From contig CM055816.1 of the NCBI GenBank assembly GCA_029582265.1, positions 29,184,366 to 29,248,365 of the forward strand: a DNA stretch of 64,000 nucleotides, written 5' to 3'. The notes under the pieces were generated by a model that was not told the DNA's origin, did not search any database, and saw nothing but the letters and a program-made list of their open reading frames with translations. Position numbers and translations under genes: made by a program. This document shows positions 10,000-20,126 of this stretch, one piece after another. Origin of the DNA: Zoroaster sp. YZ-2022. Its lineage: Eukaryota > Echinodermata > Asteroidea > Forcipulatida > Zoroasteridae. The first letter of the stretch is position 1; each line of letters begins with the position of its first letter.

Positions 10000-10569
10000 T
10001 GATTCAGTTCCCGTACTGCTCTCTACAAGAAAGAAGTTTTAAGATTTTACAAATTTCAGTTGATATAAATGGCAAACTGGTGTAAAGGTGCGGATTTAAA
10101 GGGAAAAAAAACTGTCTCAAAAGTTAATTCCTCAAGTGCCCTTTGGTTTCCCTCTGTATGGAATGGTAGATTCCAATTACTATCCTGCCAATCAGGTTGG
10201 ACCTGTCCCCCTGGGCAGGTGACCCCATCAGGTTTGCTTACCCCCTGTGAACCCTAATCTTGACTCTGACCTCAGAAGTTACTGTACTAGTTTCGCTAGG
10301 TGTAGCGTACGATTGTGTTGTGCCGGCGCCCGGGATATTTCAGTGATTACACGGAGAGAAGTTTGTGTTATGTCGCATGGTTTTGTCATTGAGCTTGTTG
10401 ATTTGGTCTGGATTCCTGGAAGTGTACACATGGTGCATACATTGACACGGTCACTTGGCGTCGAAACAATTAGAAGAATTTAGTGCAAGTTACAATCATC
10501 ATGGTTCATTAATTACATAAACTAGGCCAAAGTATGCTTTGTTTATAAGCAACAGGATTGTGTACAATA
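10000..10569. other. No gene recognised
   Basis: Two adjacent ORFs of 62 and 78 codons (10069-10257 and 10247-10483, plus) have ordinary composition but no identifiable domain. No repeat shared with the window is apparent. Confidence 0.3.
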
Positions 10570-11025
10570 CATGTATGTTATTTGACTTATAAGGTTTGCA
10601 CAGTCAGTGTCAACTATTCTATCCCAATGGGTGATAATTTTCCCCGGTTGAAACCCTATTGTGTACAATGTATGTTATTTGACTTATGTAAAACTTGTAG
10701 CTTTGCATGGTGAGGATGATAAGTAAGACTAATTGCGGTGACACCATGTGGAATCTCAATTGAGTAGTAATTAGTTCTGAAAAGAACTTATTTGACTTAT
10801 TCTGCAGTAAGGCTCGCACAGTCAATGTCAACTATTATATCCCCATTGGGAGATAATTTTCCCCCGGTTGAAACCCTATTGTGTACAATGTATGTTATTT
10901 GACTTATTCTGCAGTAGGGCTCGCAGAATCAATGTCAACTGTTCTATCCCGATTGGGAGATAATTTTCCCCCGATTGAAACCCTATTGTGTACAATGTAT
11001 GTTATTTGACTGATTCTATAGTAAA
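10570..11025. repeat. Tandem repeat, about 115-bp unit, with a retroposed insert
   Basis: Units contain CAATGTCAACTATTCTATCC, GGGAGATAATTTTCCCCCG and GTGTACAATGTATGTTATTT. Three to four copies are present; the array is interrupted by a 100-bp insert at 10688-10787. A stray partial unit lies at about 16622-16680. Confidence 0.85.
10688..10787 (-). mobile_element. 5'-truncated retroelement 3' end, 13-bp target duplication
   Basis: Minus-strand copy of the 3' segment GTTCTTTTCAGAACTAATTA ... CAAAGCTACAAGTTTTAC. TTATTTGACTTAT is duplicated exactly at 10675-10687 and 10788-10800. The long duplication with a fixed 3' end and variable 5' end indicates retroposition. The fuller sister copies at 31.5-32.1, 37.5 and 58.5 kb carry the hammerhead-like motif. 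Confidence 0.85.
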
Positions 11026-11265
11026 GACCTTTTCACACGGCAATTTTCAAGCAATAAATGTTTCTGGCAATTTGATTGCTTGGAGATTGCCCTTTGTAGC
11101 ATTTTGCGCAATCCAGTGGCAATGAATGGGCAACACAGAGGCAACTTAATTTTTGAGTTTTGAGCTACAAATATCACAGACTGACACTTTTGTAGTAACT
11201 TTTAAATATTTCAAGGGATTATTATTATTTTTTTTTTAGTACTACCAATAATGGAAAGGGACAAT

Positions 11266-11471
11266 ATCATTATGATCAACAGGACATGGAATCAGAGTGC
11301 TAGTTTTAGATTCATTTAGTGACTGAAAACGATACCCACATGATAAGGTCATATTACCGTTGCTGCTGCATAAATGAGCCAGTAATTTTCAGTCACTGTG
11401 TTCATCTTAAACTGGGACACCGATTCCATGCCCTGTTGAAAGTCTGCTCTGATCGTGACGATATTGTCCCT
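11266..11471. mobile_element. TTAA-type foldback MITE
   Basis: Complete imperfect palindrome: AAAGGGACAATATCATTATG on the left and GATATTGTCCCTTT on the right, arms matching over about 60 bases (GACTGAAAA / TTTTCAGTC). The flanking TTAA is eroded. Non-coding. Confidence 0.8.
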
Positions 11472-11479
11472 TTCTGTAC

Positions 11480-11905
11480 TTATACTCAAAACCATGAAAA
11501 AGTACTCAATTTCAACTATAGAATTGGAGTACTCATGTACATTTTTCTGTACTAATACTCGTACTCATGAAAAAGTACTCTACAACTAGAGAGTTGGAGT
11601 ACTCGTACGTACATGTACTAGAGTACATTTTTCTGTACTCGTACTCGTACTCATGAAAAAGTACTCTACAACTAGGGAGTTGGAGTACTCGTACATACTA
11701 GAGTACATTTTTCTGTACTCGTACTCGTACTCATGAAAAAGTACTCTACAACTAGAGAGTTGGAGTACTCGTACGTACTAGAGTACATTTTTCTGTACTC
11801 GTACTCGTACTCATGAAAAAGTACTCTACAACTAGAGAGTTGGAGTACTCGTACGTACTAGAGTACATTTTTCTGTATTTGTACTTGTACTCATAAAAAA
11901 GTACT
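11480..11905. repeat. Minisatellite, about 80-bp unit, GTAC-rich
   Basis: The unit includes CATGAAAAAGTACTC, AACTAGAGAGTTGGAGTACT and GTACATTTTTCTGTACTCG. Copies start near 11493, 11566, 11652, 11732, 11812 and 11893. Each unit is dense in short palindromes (GTAC, GAGTACTC). Confidence 0.9.
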
Positions 11906-12808
11906 CGACTACAAGTCTGCCTTGCAGTCTAATTTATCTTTGGTCTGCAGACACTTGATCACATTATTAAATTAGTAATCAAGCAGATTACTGATGAAAT
12001 AATATTTGGCTAGACAACCCAACTGCTTCCCATTCAGCATGCTGGATTTCTGGATGGGGTTATAAAGTACAAACAGCTTCCTCCCAAATGGTTCAGCCTC
12101 TGTAAAAAAAATGAAAATACACTGATTGTTAACCATTTGACATTTGTCTTTAAAAATATTTCATGTATTTATTTCCCTGTTGGCAAAAACAAAGATGGCC
12201 GGAAAAAATGTGCGTCACCGCACCTATTTTGAAGCCGACTGATAACCAGAATCTGGAGACCTTTTTTTTTTGCCTTATGGGACAATAATACAGTGATGGT
12301 GAAAAGTCACTGCAGTGGGTACAGTATTTGTGAAAGTTCATGTGATTCGCTGTAAGAGTTTTTATATCCCTGTCTGAAAGTGTCCTCCCCCCTCTGATAG
12401 TTTTGTTTTTGTCCTGAGGTTTGATATATGGTCCCCGGCAGCCTTGGAAGCAGAATAGACAATTTAGTTGTAATCACCCGACTGGCACTGATTTAGGAGA
12501 AGGGATTTTGGGAAGGACTGGATGATCTTCAAGGAAACTCACTCACTGTGAGGAATTGGATGAGGAATTGGATTGTAGCCGAGAGGGTGGCTTGTAGCAG
12601 AGATAGTTTTATGAAGTTTTGCAACATTTTGTAAAACATGAAAGTCTTAACAGTTTTTCTGTGAAACTTTCAAAGCACCTACCGTTTATTGTGTTGAAAC
12701 TATCACAAGTTAGTGTTGAAGTACATACAAACATACATATTGTGAGTGTTGAAATGAACTACATGTATGTATAATGCATGGGTATACCAATGTTGTTCCA
12801 TCCCTTAA
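11906..12808. other. No gene recognised; dispersed-repeat fragment
   Basis: Around 12195-12290 is another copy of the dispersed repeat with AATCTGGAGACC next to poly-T. The remainder has no shared repeat or convincing ORF. Confidence 0.4.
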
Positions 12809-13063
12809 CCAGTTCGCACCGGGAATAAAAAAGTTTTTCCGAACCCCGTGGCGGGTTTATTTTTACCGCACAAACACGAACAATGGTGCTCACCAGAGCG
12901 TGACCGGGGAGACCGCGTCTTCCACCGTATGCTTATGGCTCGTTGCCACGTCGACCGGGAATCTATACAAATATTCCCGAGAATCCTGTGGCGTGTTTAG
13001 ACGCTCTCCGATCTGCTGTCCAAATTTGTTTTTCGTGTATACACGGCATCCGACGCGAACTGG
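12809..13063. mobile_element. TTAA MITE (CCAGTTCGC family)
   Basis: 255 bp between TTAA at 12805-12808 and 13064-13067, starting CCAGTTCGCACCGGG and ending CGACGCGAACTGG. Nearly identical to the copy at 21481-21737. A 97-codon ORF runs through it but is a property of the repeat. Confidence 0.9.
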
Positions 13064-13166
13064 TTAAACATCACTACAAGTATATGTACAAACTGTTGCT
13101 AATCTGAAAGTAAATATTCTATAGTCTTTACATAAAAATTACTTGTAAAGTTTATGATGGTATTGA

Positions 13167-13481
13167 GCCTCCTATGTACAGTGCAGTTGCCATAGAATTG
13201 TCAGACCTTTCAAAACCTTTCAAGTTTGCTGTACTGAAGGGTTTTGAAAGGTGAGAAAACTGTCTGACAAAAGGGACATATATGAAAGGTTTCGAAAGGT
13301 GTAACAACTCTCTGAACAAACTGGTGTTGAAATGTTTCAATACCTTTCAAAGGGTATTGAAAGGTGTGGTTGTTCAGTAGCAACAAATTCTGGAGGGTTT
13401 TAAAGGGTTCATAATAATTGATAGCCATTTTGGCCCGTAAGCAGATTTTGAAAGGTTTTGAAAGGTCAAACCATAGGAGGG
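13167..13481. mobile_element. TTAA MITE (CCCTCCTA family)
   Basis: Right end ATAGGAGGG is followed by TTAA (13482-13485). The left end is degraded (GCCTCCTATG after TTGA). The interior carries repeated, mutually inverted ACCTTTCAAAACC and GGTTTTGAAAGGT tracts. Confidence 0.65.
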
Positions 13482-13656
13482 TTAAGCATCCCTTTAAATA
13501 TTGTTATCGCTTACATTTACATACATGTATCTGTAGTAAAATTATGTAATTATCCAAAAATTATATGATTTTACTGTAGAGCAACTCAACAAAGATCCTC
13601 TAAAGGTATCCTTTTGTGCACATGGAAGTTTCGCTTAGAAAACTTTTGCCACTTAA

Positions 13657-13876
13657 AGGGACACTATCGTCAAATCAGAGCAGACTTTCAACAGGGCATT
13701 GAATCGGTGACCTAGTTTAAGATGAACACAGTGACAGAACATTACTGGCTCATTTATGCATCAGCAACGGTAATATGTAATATGACCTTATCATGTGGGT
13801 ATTGTTTTCAGTCACTGAGTTAATCTAAAACTAACACTTGATTCCATGCCTTGTTTGTCGTGATGGTATTGTCCCT
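13657..13876. mobile_element. TTAA-type foldback MITE, nearly complete
   Basis: Begins TTAA-AGGGACACTATCGTC and ends GGTATTGTCCCT-TGAA, so one flanking TTAA is mutated. The TTAAAGG start resembles the TTAAAGGRR signature described for T2/Kolobok-type MITEs. About 220 bp, no ORF. Confidence 0.8.
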
Positions 13877-14050
13877 TGAAATAAATGCCCCATTGTGCCA
13901 TCATCTAACCAAACAAAATGTACATACAGGTAGGACCCTACAGACAAGAAAGGAACCTCCAGGAATAATCACATCGCTGAGATCGACGAGGACAATTTTA
14001 GACAGCGGACAAACAGAGAGCCGACTCCCTCGCAACACGTTCTTGGAACA

Positions 14051-14290
14051 TCCAAAATCGGTTCCTCTTATCCAAAATCGGTTCCCCTCATCCAAAATCG
14101 GTTCCTCTTATCCAAAATCGGTTCCCCTCATCCAAAATCGGTTCCTCTTATCCAAAATCGGTTCCTCTTATCCAAAATCGGTTCCCCTCATCCAAAGTCG
14201 GTTCCCCTCATCCAAAGTCGGTTCCCCTCATCCAAAATCGGTTCCCCTCATCCAAAGTCGGTTCCCCTCATCCAAAATCGGTTCCCCTCA
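14051..14290. repeat. Minisatellite, exactly twelve 20-bp units
   Basis: The unit TCCAAAATCGGTTCCCCTCA is repeated twelve times with two variable positions (CTCTTA/CCCTCA and AAATCG/AAGTCG). Because 20 is not divisible by three and the unit has no stop in these frames, a 154-codon ORF (13851-14315) crosses it with a 20-residue period. That ORF is judged a by-product of the repeat. Confidence 0.95.
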
Positions 14291-14599
14291 TTTCAGCTCA
14301 CTCTCGGCCCTATGAAAACACCCAAGCTTCACTGAAAGGGCAAGCAAATTGACCCACCCATTCCAGCCATTGTCTGACCCGGTCAATTATTCAAACATGA
14401 TACACTTCTTAATGACCACCCCTCATTGTCCCTCTGATATAATGATGGCCTCCCTCCATGTAAGTCTTTATTCAGTAAAACCAATTAACTGCCCTGTATC
14501 GGAAATCCCCGCTTTTTTTCTTCTTGAGATTATTCCTAGATGTGTAACTTCTGACTGCGGTGGATGAGTACTTCCTGTTGTCACCCAGGTCTGTAAATC

Positions 14600-14700
14600 C
14601 TCCAAAATTAAACATCCAGGAGGTTCAGGGGGCTTTGTCCTCTAGACCAAAGGGAGACCCAGGCACGCTACCCATTTTCAGAATTTTTTTTTAACCCTGA
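14600..14700. repeat. Fragment of the CAGGAGGTTCAG repeat family
   Basis: Contains TTAAACATCCAGGAGGTTCA and CTCTAGACCAAAGGGAGACC, shared with 34.45, 51.15 and 62.75-63.05 kb, followed by a T-run. Confidence 0.7.
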
Positions 14701-15155
14701 TTAAGATTTGCTGTATTCATTCTTACGCTGTGATGTAGTTGAAATTCATTCAGGAACTGTTTTTTTAAACAAATCTTTACTAAAATTATCCTAAAATATT
14801 TTAAGGCTAGTGATGATTTAAAACACCATCATCAACTTTACACCAAGTACGTTTTATGTAAATCTGCGATCATTTTAAATTACTGTGATCAAGTTTTTTG
14901 AGATTTACCAAATGCTGATTTCTTGCCATTTATAAAATAAAACCGATTCTAAGAAGTAAAAACCCTCATGTCCAGTCCAGGACACCCCTGTCCCCATAAT
15001 CCAGCCTCCCTGTACCATGAATTGTCTGCTATCAGAAGGAATTAGGCTGGCAAGAGGAGACAAGAAAAGATTTAGAAGAAGAAAGAAAGAGGGGGGAGGG
15101 AGTTTGGATGAGCGACCCAGGGAAGATTTCTTTCAGGACTGTGTTCCTCCTAAGT
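14701..15155. other. No gene recognised; dispersed ATCATCAACTTTACACC motif
   Basis: At about 14827-14850 is CCATCATCAACTTTACACC-AAG, one of the dispersed motif copies discussed in the findings. The rest is AT-rich without shared repeats. Confidence 0.35.
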
Positions 15156-15540
15156 CAGAGTAGGGATGCTGGGTGATCGGTGATGGTGCAGGCGATATCG
15201 ATTACAAATCAACATCGTGCTTAACCGTGCCAGTCTTCCTACTTTTGTAGGAAATCCTACCTTTTTGATTTTGAAAATCCAACCATGAAACCGGGTTCCG
15301 ACTAACTTCAGACCATGGAAACTTTCCTTGTGTATCATTTTATTTCAGAGTAGGGATGCTGGGTGATTGGTGATGGTGCAGGCGATATCGATTACAAATC
15401 AACATCATGCTTAACAGTGCCAGGCATGATATTCTTCCTACTTTTGTAGGAAATCCTACCTTTTGATTTTGAAAATCCTACCATGAAACCGGGTTCCGAC
15501 TAATTTCAGACCATGGAAACTTTCCTTGTGTATCATGTTA
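15156..15540. repeat. Tandem duplication, about 192-bp unit
   Basis: AGAGTAGGGATGCTGGGTGA recurs at about 15156 and 15348 with the same following sequence (GATGGTGCAGGCGATATCGA; ACCATGAAACCGGGTTCCGA; CTTTCCTTGTGTATCAT). The second copy has a small insertion (GGCATGATAT). Confidence 0.9.
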
Positions 15541-15902
15541 TTGTAAATACCAAGATAAAAAACAGTTTCCTTGCTATACATGGCTATAGAGGTAAACCAC
15601 TATAGGCTAGTACCGTATATGCCTAATGATAATGGCAAACATTTTTCCTACCTTTTCATTTTCTGACAATATCATATCCCTGCAGTGCTTTATTCTGTAA
15701 TAAAATTGTCACTGTCAGGTCCATCATCAGTTGATTAGTTCCTGTTCAGTATCCATATCTAAATTCACAAGACCATCACAGGCTGCCCACATCGAGCAGG
15801 TGACTGCTTTGTCCGAGTGCCCACAGTAGCAGAGGCTCCCCACATTTACATATGTAGAAGATGTTTGCAAGAGTTGATACCAATCATGTTTTTTTATCCT
15901 AA

Positions 15903-15950
15903 GTCAATTCAAGTCAATTCAAGTCAAGTCAAGTCAAGTCAAGTCAAGTC
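15903..15950. repeat. (AAGTC)n microsatellite
   Basis: Ten or so AAGTC/AAGTCAATTC units. The same pentamer is embedded in the 27-bp minisatellite just downstream, suggesting common origin. Confidence 0.9.
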
Positions 15951-16090
15951 TCAAATAATTGAAGTGAAAGTTATTGACAAGTTGATACACATGTATACAT
16001 GTGTATGTTTTCTTAACAGGCAAGTAAAGCCTGTCACTTTGTTATTTTAATATTCTTCCGTGGTGATGGAAAAAGGACACAAGTCAAGTC

Positions 16091-16441
16091 ACAAGTAATG
16101 TCTTTGCAAGTCAAGTCACAAGTAATGTCTTTGCAAGTCAAGTCACAAGTAATGTCTTTGCAAGTCAAGTCACAAGTTGTTTCTTTGCAAGTCAAGTCAC
16201 AAGTAATGTCTTTGCAAGTCAAGTCACAAGTAATGTCTTTGCAAGTCAAGTCACAAGTTGTTTCTTTGCAAGTCAAGTCACAAGTAATGTCTTTGCAAGT
16301 CAAGTCACAAGTAATGTCTTTGCAAGTCAAGTCACAAGTAATGTCTTTGCAAGTCAAGTCACAAGTAATGTCTTTGCAAGTCATGTCACAAGTTGTTTCT
16401 TTGCAAGTCATGTCACAAGTTGTTTCTTTGCAAGTCGAGTC
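16091..16441. repeat. Minisatellite, thirteen 27-bp units
   Basis: The unit ACAAGTAATGTCTTTGCAAG+TCAAGTC is repeated 13 times, with variants GTAATG/GTTGTT and AAGTC/ATGTC. As 27 is a multiple of three, both strands stay open (MSLQVKSQV and CDLTCKDIT periods). These ORFs are artefacts of the period. Confidence 0.95.
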
Positions 16442-16790
16442 AAGTCTGCAAAATTTGTGACTTCGAGTCCAATTAAAGTCAAGTCAAATGTCTTGAGTCA
16501 ACAACCTTGGTATTTGCTGTATTTGTCACGTGTTCCATTATGATACATGGTTCCCTTTATGTACATTTAGAAGATTAGATTTTGACAGCATCAGAGCCAT
16601 GTACAATGTACATAGCTCACAGGGTCAACTATACTATCCCAATTAGGAGGTAACTGTTAACCCGATTGAAACCCAATTCTCCCAATGAGGATACCAATAT
16701 ACCCCCAATGGGGGGCACCCTTGGGTGATAACAACACCTACTCCATATCAGTACTCATTACATTCCTTCTGATATTGAGCTGGTGCCAGC

Positions 16791-16981
16791 CTGGGGCCAA
16801 TTTCATAGTTAAGCAGAAAATTTCCCTGAGCAAATATTTCTGCTATTGCTCTATGCTGAAACAGACTACCAGCCAAGGTCTGTACATGTTGTATACTGGT
16901 AAGCTACAAAACCTGTTTAGCTAATTTTTCTGGTAAGCAATTTTTATCTGCTTAGTGCTCAGCTCTGTGAAATTGGCCCCA
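16791..16981. repeat. Palindromic MITE-like repeat (GGGGCCAATTTC ends)
   Basis: CTGGGGCCAATTTCATAG at the left faces GTGAAATTGGCCCCAG at the right, with further inverted TTAAGCAGAAAATTT / AATTTTTATCTGCTTA. Relatives lie at 1-33, 2590-2985 and 39560-39690. No clear target duplication. Confidence 0.7.
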
Positions 16982-17036
16982 GAGATGACAGCAAACTGCA
17001 TATAATTTAAACTGCTCATACCAGACTCCAACTCAT

Positions 17037-17384
17037 AACTCATGTCGTGGCTGAGCCGTCTAGCTTACCGGACTCAAGTTCTGGTATTAGCAGCAGAATG
17101 TGGGTTCGAATCCCGGCCGTGACACTTGTGTCCTTGAGCAAGACACTTAACCATAATTGCTTCTCTCCACCCAGGGGTTAAATGGGTACCTGTGAGGGCA
17201 GAGTTGGTTGATTAGCCCTATATGTGCTGTAATGGCAGCAATTGAGCTGTATATTCCCCAGGGAGCTGAGATGGTTTCAGGAATGATTTATGAGCCTTAT
17301 AAGCAGGGGTAATGATATTGCGCCTTGAGCACCACTTAGTTGGTGGATACGTGCGCTATATAAGTCCACACATTATTATTATTA
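17037..17384 (+). mobile_element. tRNA-headed SINE with (TTA)n tail, 17-bp target duplication
   Basis: The head has an A box TGGCTGAGCCG and a B box GGTTCGAATCC, as in a tRNA with a long variable arm. The body follows (CTTGAGCAAGACACTTAACC; CAATTGAGCTGTATATTCCC) and then the tail GCGCCTTGAGCACC ... GTGCGCTATATAAGTCCACA-(TTA)n. ACCAGACTCCAACTCAT (17020-17036) and ACCAAACTCCAAATTCAT (17385-17402) form an imperfect target duplication, confirming retroposition. Not a functional tRNA gene. Confidence 0.9.
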
Positions 17385-17402
17385 ACCAAACTCCAAATTC
17401 AT

Positions 17403-18725
17403 TGATAAGGCCAAACCAGAAAAATGTTGTGTTTCCGGTAACCCGACTAATCCAATAATATTTGTGAAAGGTAGAGTTGGGATTTATTTTTATTTTGTTA
17501 TTTTTGTCAGGAATTAAAAAAAAAATTTAGAGAATTTTCTGTCATCTTTTTTTTGAGGTATGTAATTTTTTAAAACACAGTATACATATACAAAATAATT
17601 AATAAAACAAAATTGATTTCGTGATCAAATTTGTTTAAAATGTATTTTCAAACATTGCACATGCGTACACATATGGATGCAGTCGTGCTTTCCAAGGTGA
17701 CTGAGGACCTCTCAAAACAAAGAACCAGCGACTGTGGACCTGTTGTTCCCTTTGTTATAAGTCCTTGGTCAGTTTGCAGTGCAAATACGCATGTACATGT
17801 TTTTACATGTGCATGCATAAAATCCCTATAAAAAATTAAACAAATAAAAATAATAATAATAAAATAAAAAATTAAAAAATCCCTACCAACCAACCCATCA
17901 TGTTTGTGGACATGTTACCAGAAACACAATATTTATTTTGTTTGGCCTAATTAAGTATATAAGTCTCTCTATACAAGAAATCCCCTTACACCCGTCTTGT
18001 TTAAAGCCCCTTCTCTGTAGCAGTACAACTTTACATGATATGAAAGAAAGTGAGAGAGAGAGAGCGCTCCTCAAAGCTATCCATTGTAAGAGAGATTCCC
18101 CTATTGTCACATCCTGGTTGGCCCACAACAGATAACACATGATTGGAAAGAGGTGACCAGTTCTGAGGGCTAGGGTCGCTTGGACAGGACGCCTAACGGA
18201 AGCATTAAATCCCTGGAATTGAGTTTGAATAAGTGTTGTCTTGTTGTGTGCGGTTGGCAGCAATGGGGATACGGCGACACACTGTTCAGTACATGGTTGT
18301 AAATACATCAGATAGCTTGGTTCCTCGATGTGTAGTATCCGTCGGTAGAGAGAGAGCATGATATTTAGGAACTTTTTAAGTGTGGATATAAATTGATAAC
18401 ACAGCTGTTGTTTCCTGTGTGAGCTCTCATTGGACGCTGAAGAAGACATTGTTAGACTTATCAGAGAGTGTCGTACACCTGTTTTAATACCAGGAACATA
18501 AGTTTAGTGGACACATCATTTAACTTAGTACTTAACAGGATATTGAAAGTGGACATCGTTGTGAGTTTTGTATAATGTGAAAGCTGTCATTGGAACAATG
18601 CAGTGCTGTGAACTTTTTGGGCAGAATTCTCTTAATAACTTATGAGACACCAGGACAGCTTTTCAGTTCTACTAGTGTAAGTAGAGAAGTTTTTTTCCAC
18701 TGGTTCGTTTCATCTTTCCGCTCTC
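17403..18725. other. No recognised feature; one 183-codon ORF on the minus strand
   Basis: The minus-strand ORF 17898-18449 is the longest not explained by a repeat. Its composition is unremarkable (a Leu/Ser-rich middle, no signal peptide at the start, no motif that I recognise), and the plus-strand AG-rich run near 18048 creates part of it. I see no splice or promoter support and treat it as doubtful. Confidence 0.25.
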
Positions 18726-18899
18726 ATCTTATGTGTATTGCCTATAAGGACTACTAACATTAATTTATGCATTTTTTATCTTTTGTTTAGTATTATATTG
18801 CATTTGCTATTGTATTGTTATGCTAATTGTATGATTTCTTGTTTACTGTAAAGTGCCTTGAGCACTTCTTGGTGGATATGTGTGCATTATAAATCTTCT

Positions 18900-18931
<32 letters not shown>
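18726..18931 (+). mobile_element. LINE 3' fragment (same family as 52.9-53.8 kb)
   Basis: From ATGTGTATTGCCTATAAGGA to the (TAT)n tail this is nearly identical to 53645-53822, including GCATTTGCTATTGTATTGTT and GTGCATTATAAATCTTCTG. It retains CCTTGAGCACTTCTTGGTGG, the segment also found in the SINE tail. Strongly 5'-truncated. Confidence 0.85.
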
Positions 18932-18934
<3 letters not shown>

Positions 18935-18956
18935 TCCTTAGAATTTGTTTACAATA

Positions 18957-19090
18957 TAATATGCATGTACATGAAGACAATCAGAGCATACTGATCGAAA
19001 CGTCGAGTTGTAACAACCAGTTCTTTTCAGAACTAATTACTACTCAAAAGATAATTTTTCACATGGTGTCACCGCAAACGGTCTTTACTT
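18957..19090 (+). mobile_element. Retroelement 3' region with hammerhead-like motif
   Basis: Contains AATCAGAGCATACTGATCGA followed by AACGTCGAGTTGTAAC, then TTCTTTTCAGAACTAATTAC and CATGGTGTCACCGCAAAC. The 3' end of the family (GCAAAGCTACAAGTTTTAC) is missing here. Confidence 0.75.
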
Positions 19091-19564
19091 GTAATATACA
19101 TTGTTGTACAGTACATGTAGGCATGGTTACGCATAAGATGTTCTGATGTTCTAAACAATACGCGACTCATCCCCCCCTCCACCCCACCGCTTCAATTTAT
19201 TCTCTTATAATTGAAGTTGTCAATATAATAGTTATTCTGTGGAAAATGTTGGTTTTTTGAATCGTGGTGTCAATTGTAACGACATCCTGCCAGAGTTAAA
19301 TAAGTGTTCTACACGTGTCGAAACTCTTTCTTTCGCTTCCAAGAATGTTTCTAACTGACACTGACAGGGGGTCGCCATGAAAAAAAAAAAATGTGTCCGG
19401 CTGGAGAAAGCAAGTCATGAAATATGTGCCCACTGCTCGAGGGCAAATGTCTACTCCGTCCTCCGTAAACAAAGTGTTTGCCAAAGTCGGAGGGGGTCTG
19501 AAAATGTTCTTCTCCGAAAATTGGGAAAACGGTGTCCTCGGGTTAGTGGGCCAAAGTGTACTAA

Positions 19565-19955
19565 TGTAACTTGGCAGTTAGAATACCTCATATCGAGGGC
19601 TTAAAACCAGCACTGGGTATGTCCACTTATGGTGTTTTTGACCCACCCAGGGCAGAAAGGAGTATGAAGCCCCAACGATAAAACTTTACAAAATATTGGT
19701 TAGAGAAATTTTGAAGATAGTTGTTTGTTTGGGGAGTTTTCAGAAAGATTCAAACTTTTAAACTCATTTTTAATTTTTTTTCAAAATGCTGATTTTGGAT
19801 ATAATCAGTTCTGGTTTTAAGCCCTCGATATCTGACTTGGCAGTTAGAATACCTCATATCTGACTTGGCAGTTAGAATACCTCATATCTGACTTGGCAGT
19901 TAGAATACCTCATATCTGACTTGGCAGTTAGAATACCTCATATCTGACTTGGCAT
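19565..19955. repeat. 28-bp minisatellite interrupted by a MITE
   Basis: The unit TCTGACTTGGCAGTTAGAAT+ACCTCATA starts at 19831, 19859, 19887, 19915 and 19943. One more unit lies upstream of the MITE at 19565-19593. Confidence 0.9.
19594..19827. mobile_element. MITE with perfect 17-bp inverted ends inside a minisatellite
   Basis: CGAGGGCTTAAAACCAG and CTGGTTTTAAGCCCTCG are exact inverses. ATAT lies on both sides, and the neighbouring array units read CTCATATCTGAC, so the duplication is ATAT, or TA if the ends are taken as TCGAGGG. Interior AT-rich, non-coding. Confidence 0.85.
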
Positions 19956-20126
19956 GGAATTGGTGTCCTAGATTAAGATGAACACAATGACTGAAATTAC
20001 TGGCTCATTTATGCAGCAGCAACGGTAATATGACCTTATCATGTGGGGTATTATTTTCAGTCACTGAGTTAATCTAAAACTAGCACTCCGATTCCATGCC
20101 CTGTTGATCGTAATGATATTGCCCCT
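19956..20126. mobile_element. TTAA-type foldback MITE, left-truncated
   Basis: Runs from GGCATGGAATTGGTGTCCTA to TGATATTGCCCCT. Shares ATGACCTTATCATGTGGGGT with the other copies, which serves as the empty-site reference for the insertion at 150. Confidence 0.8.

Noticed and set aside
12774..13067. Repeated ORF in CCAGTTCGC MITEs (PTRTG ending)
   Set aside because: Its end coincides with the inverted repeat; open frames on both strands are due to the GC-rich MITE sequence.
16034..16460. Long ORFs on both strands with MSLQVKSQV and CDLTCKDIT periods
   Set aside because: They are by-products of a 27-bp minisatellite whose unit is a multiple of three and lacks stops.
17898..18449. 183-codon minus-strand ORF
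   Set aside because: No recognisable motif, signal or splice context; kept only as a doubtful mention because no repeat explains it.
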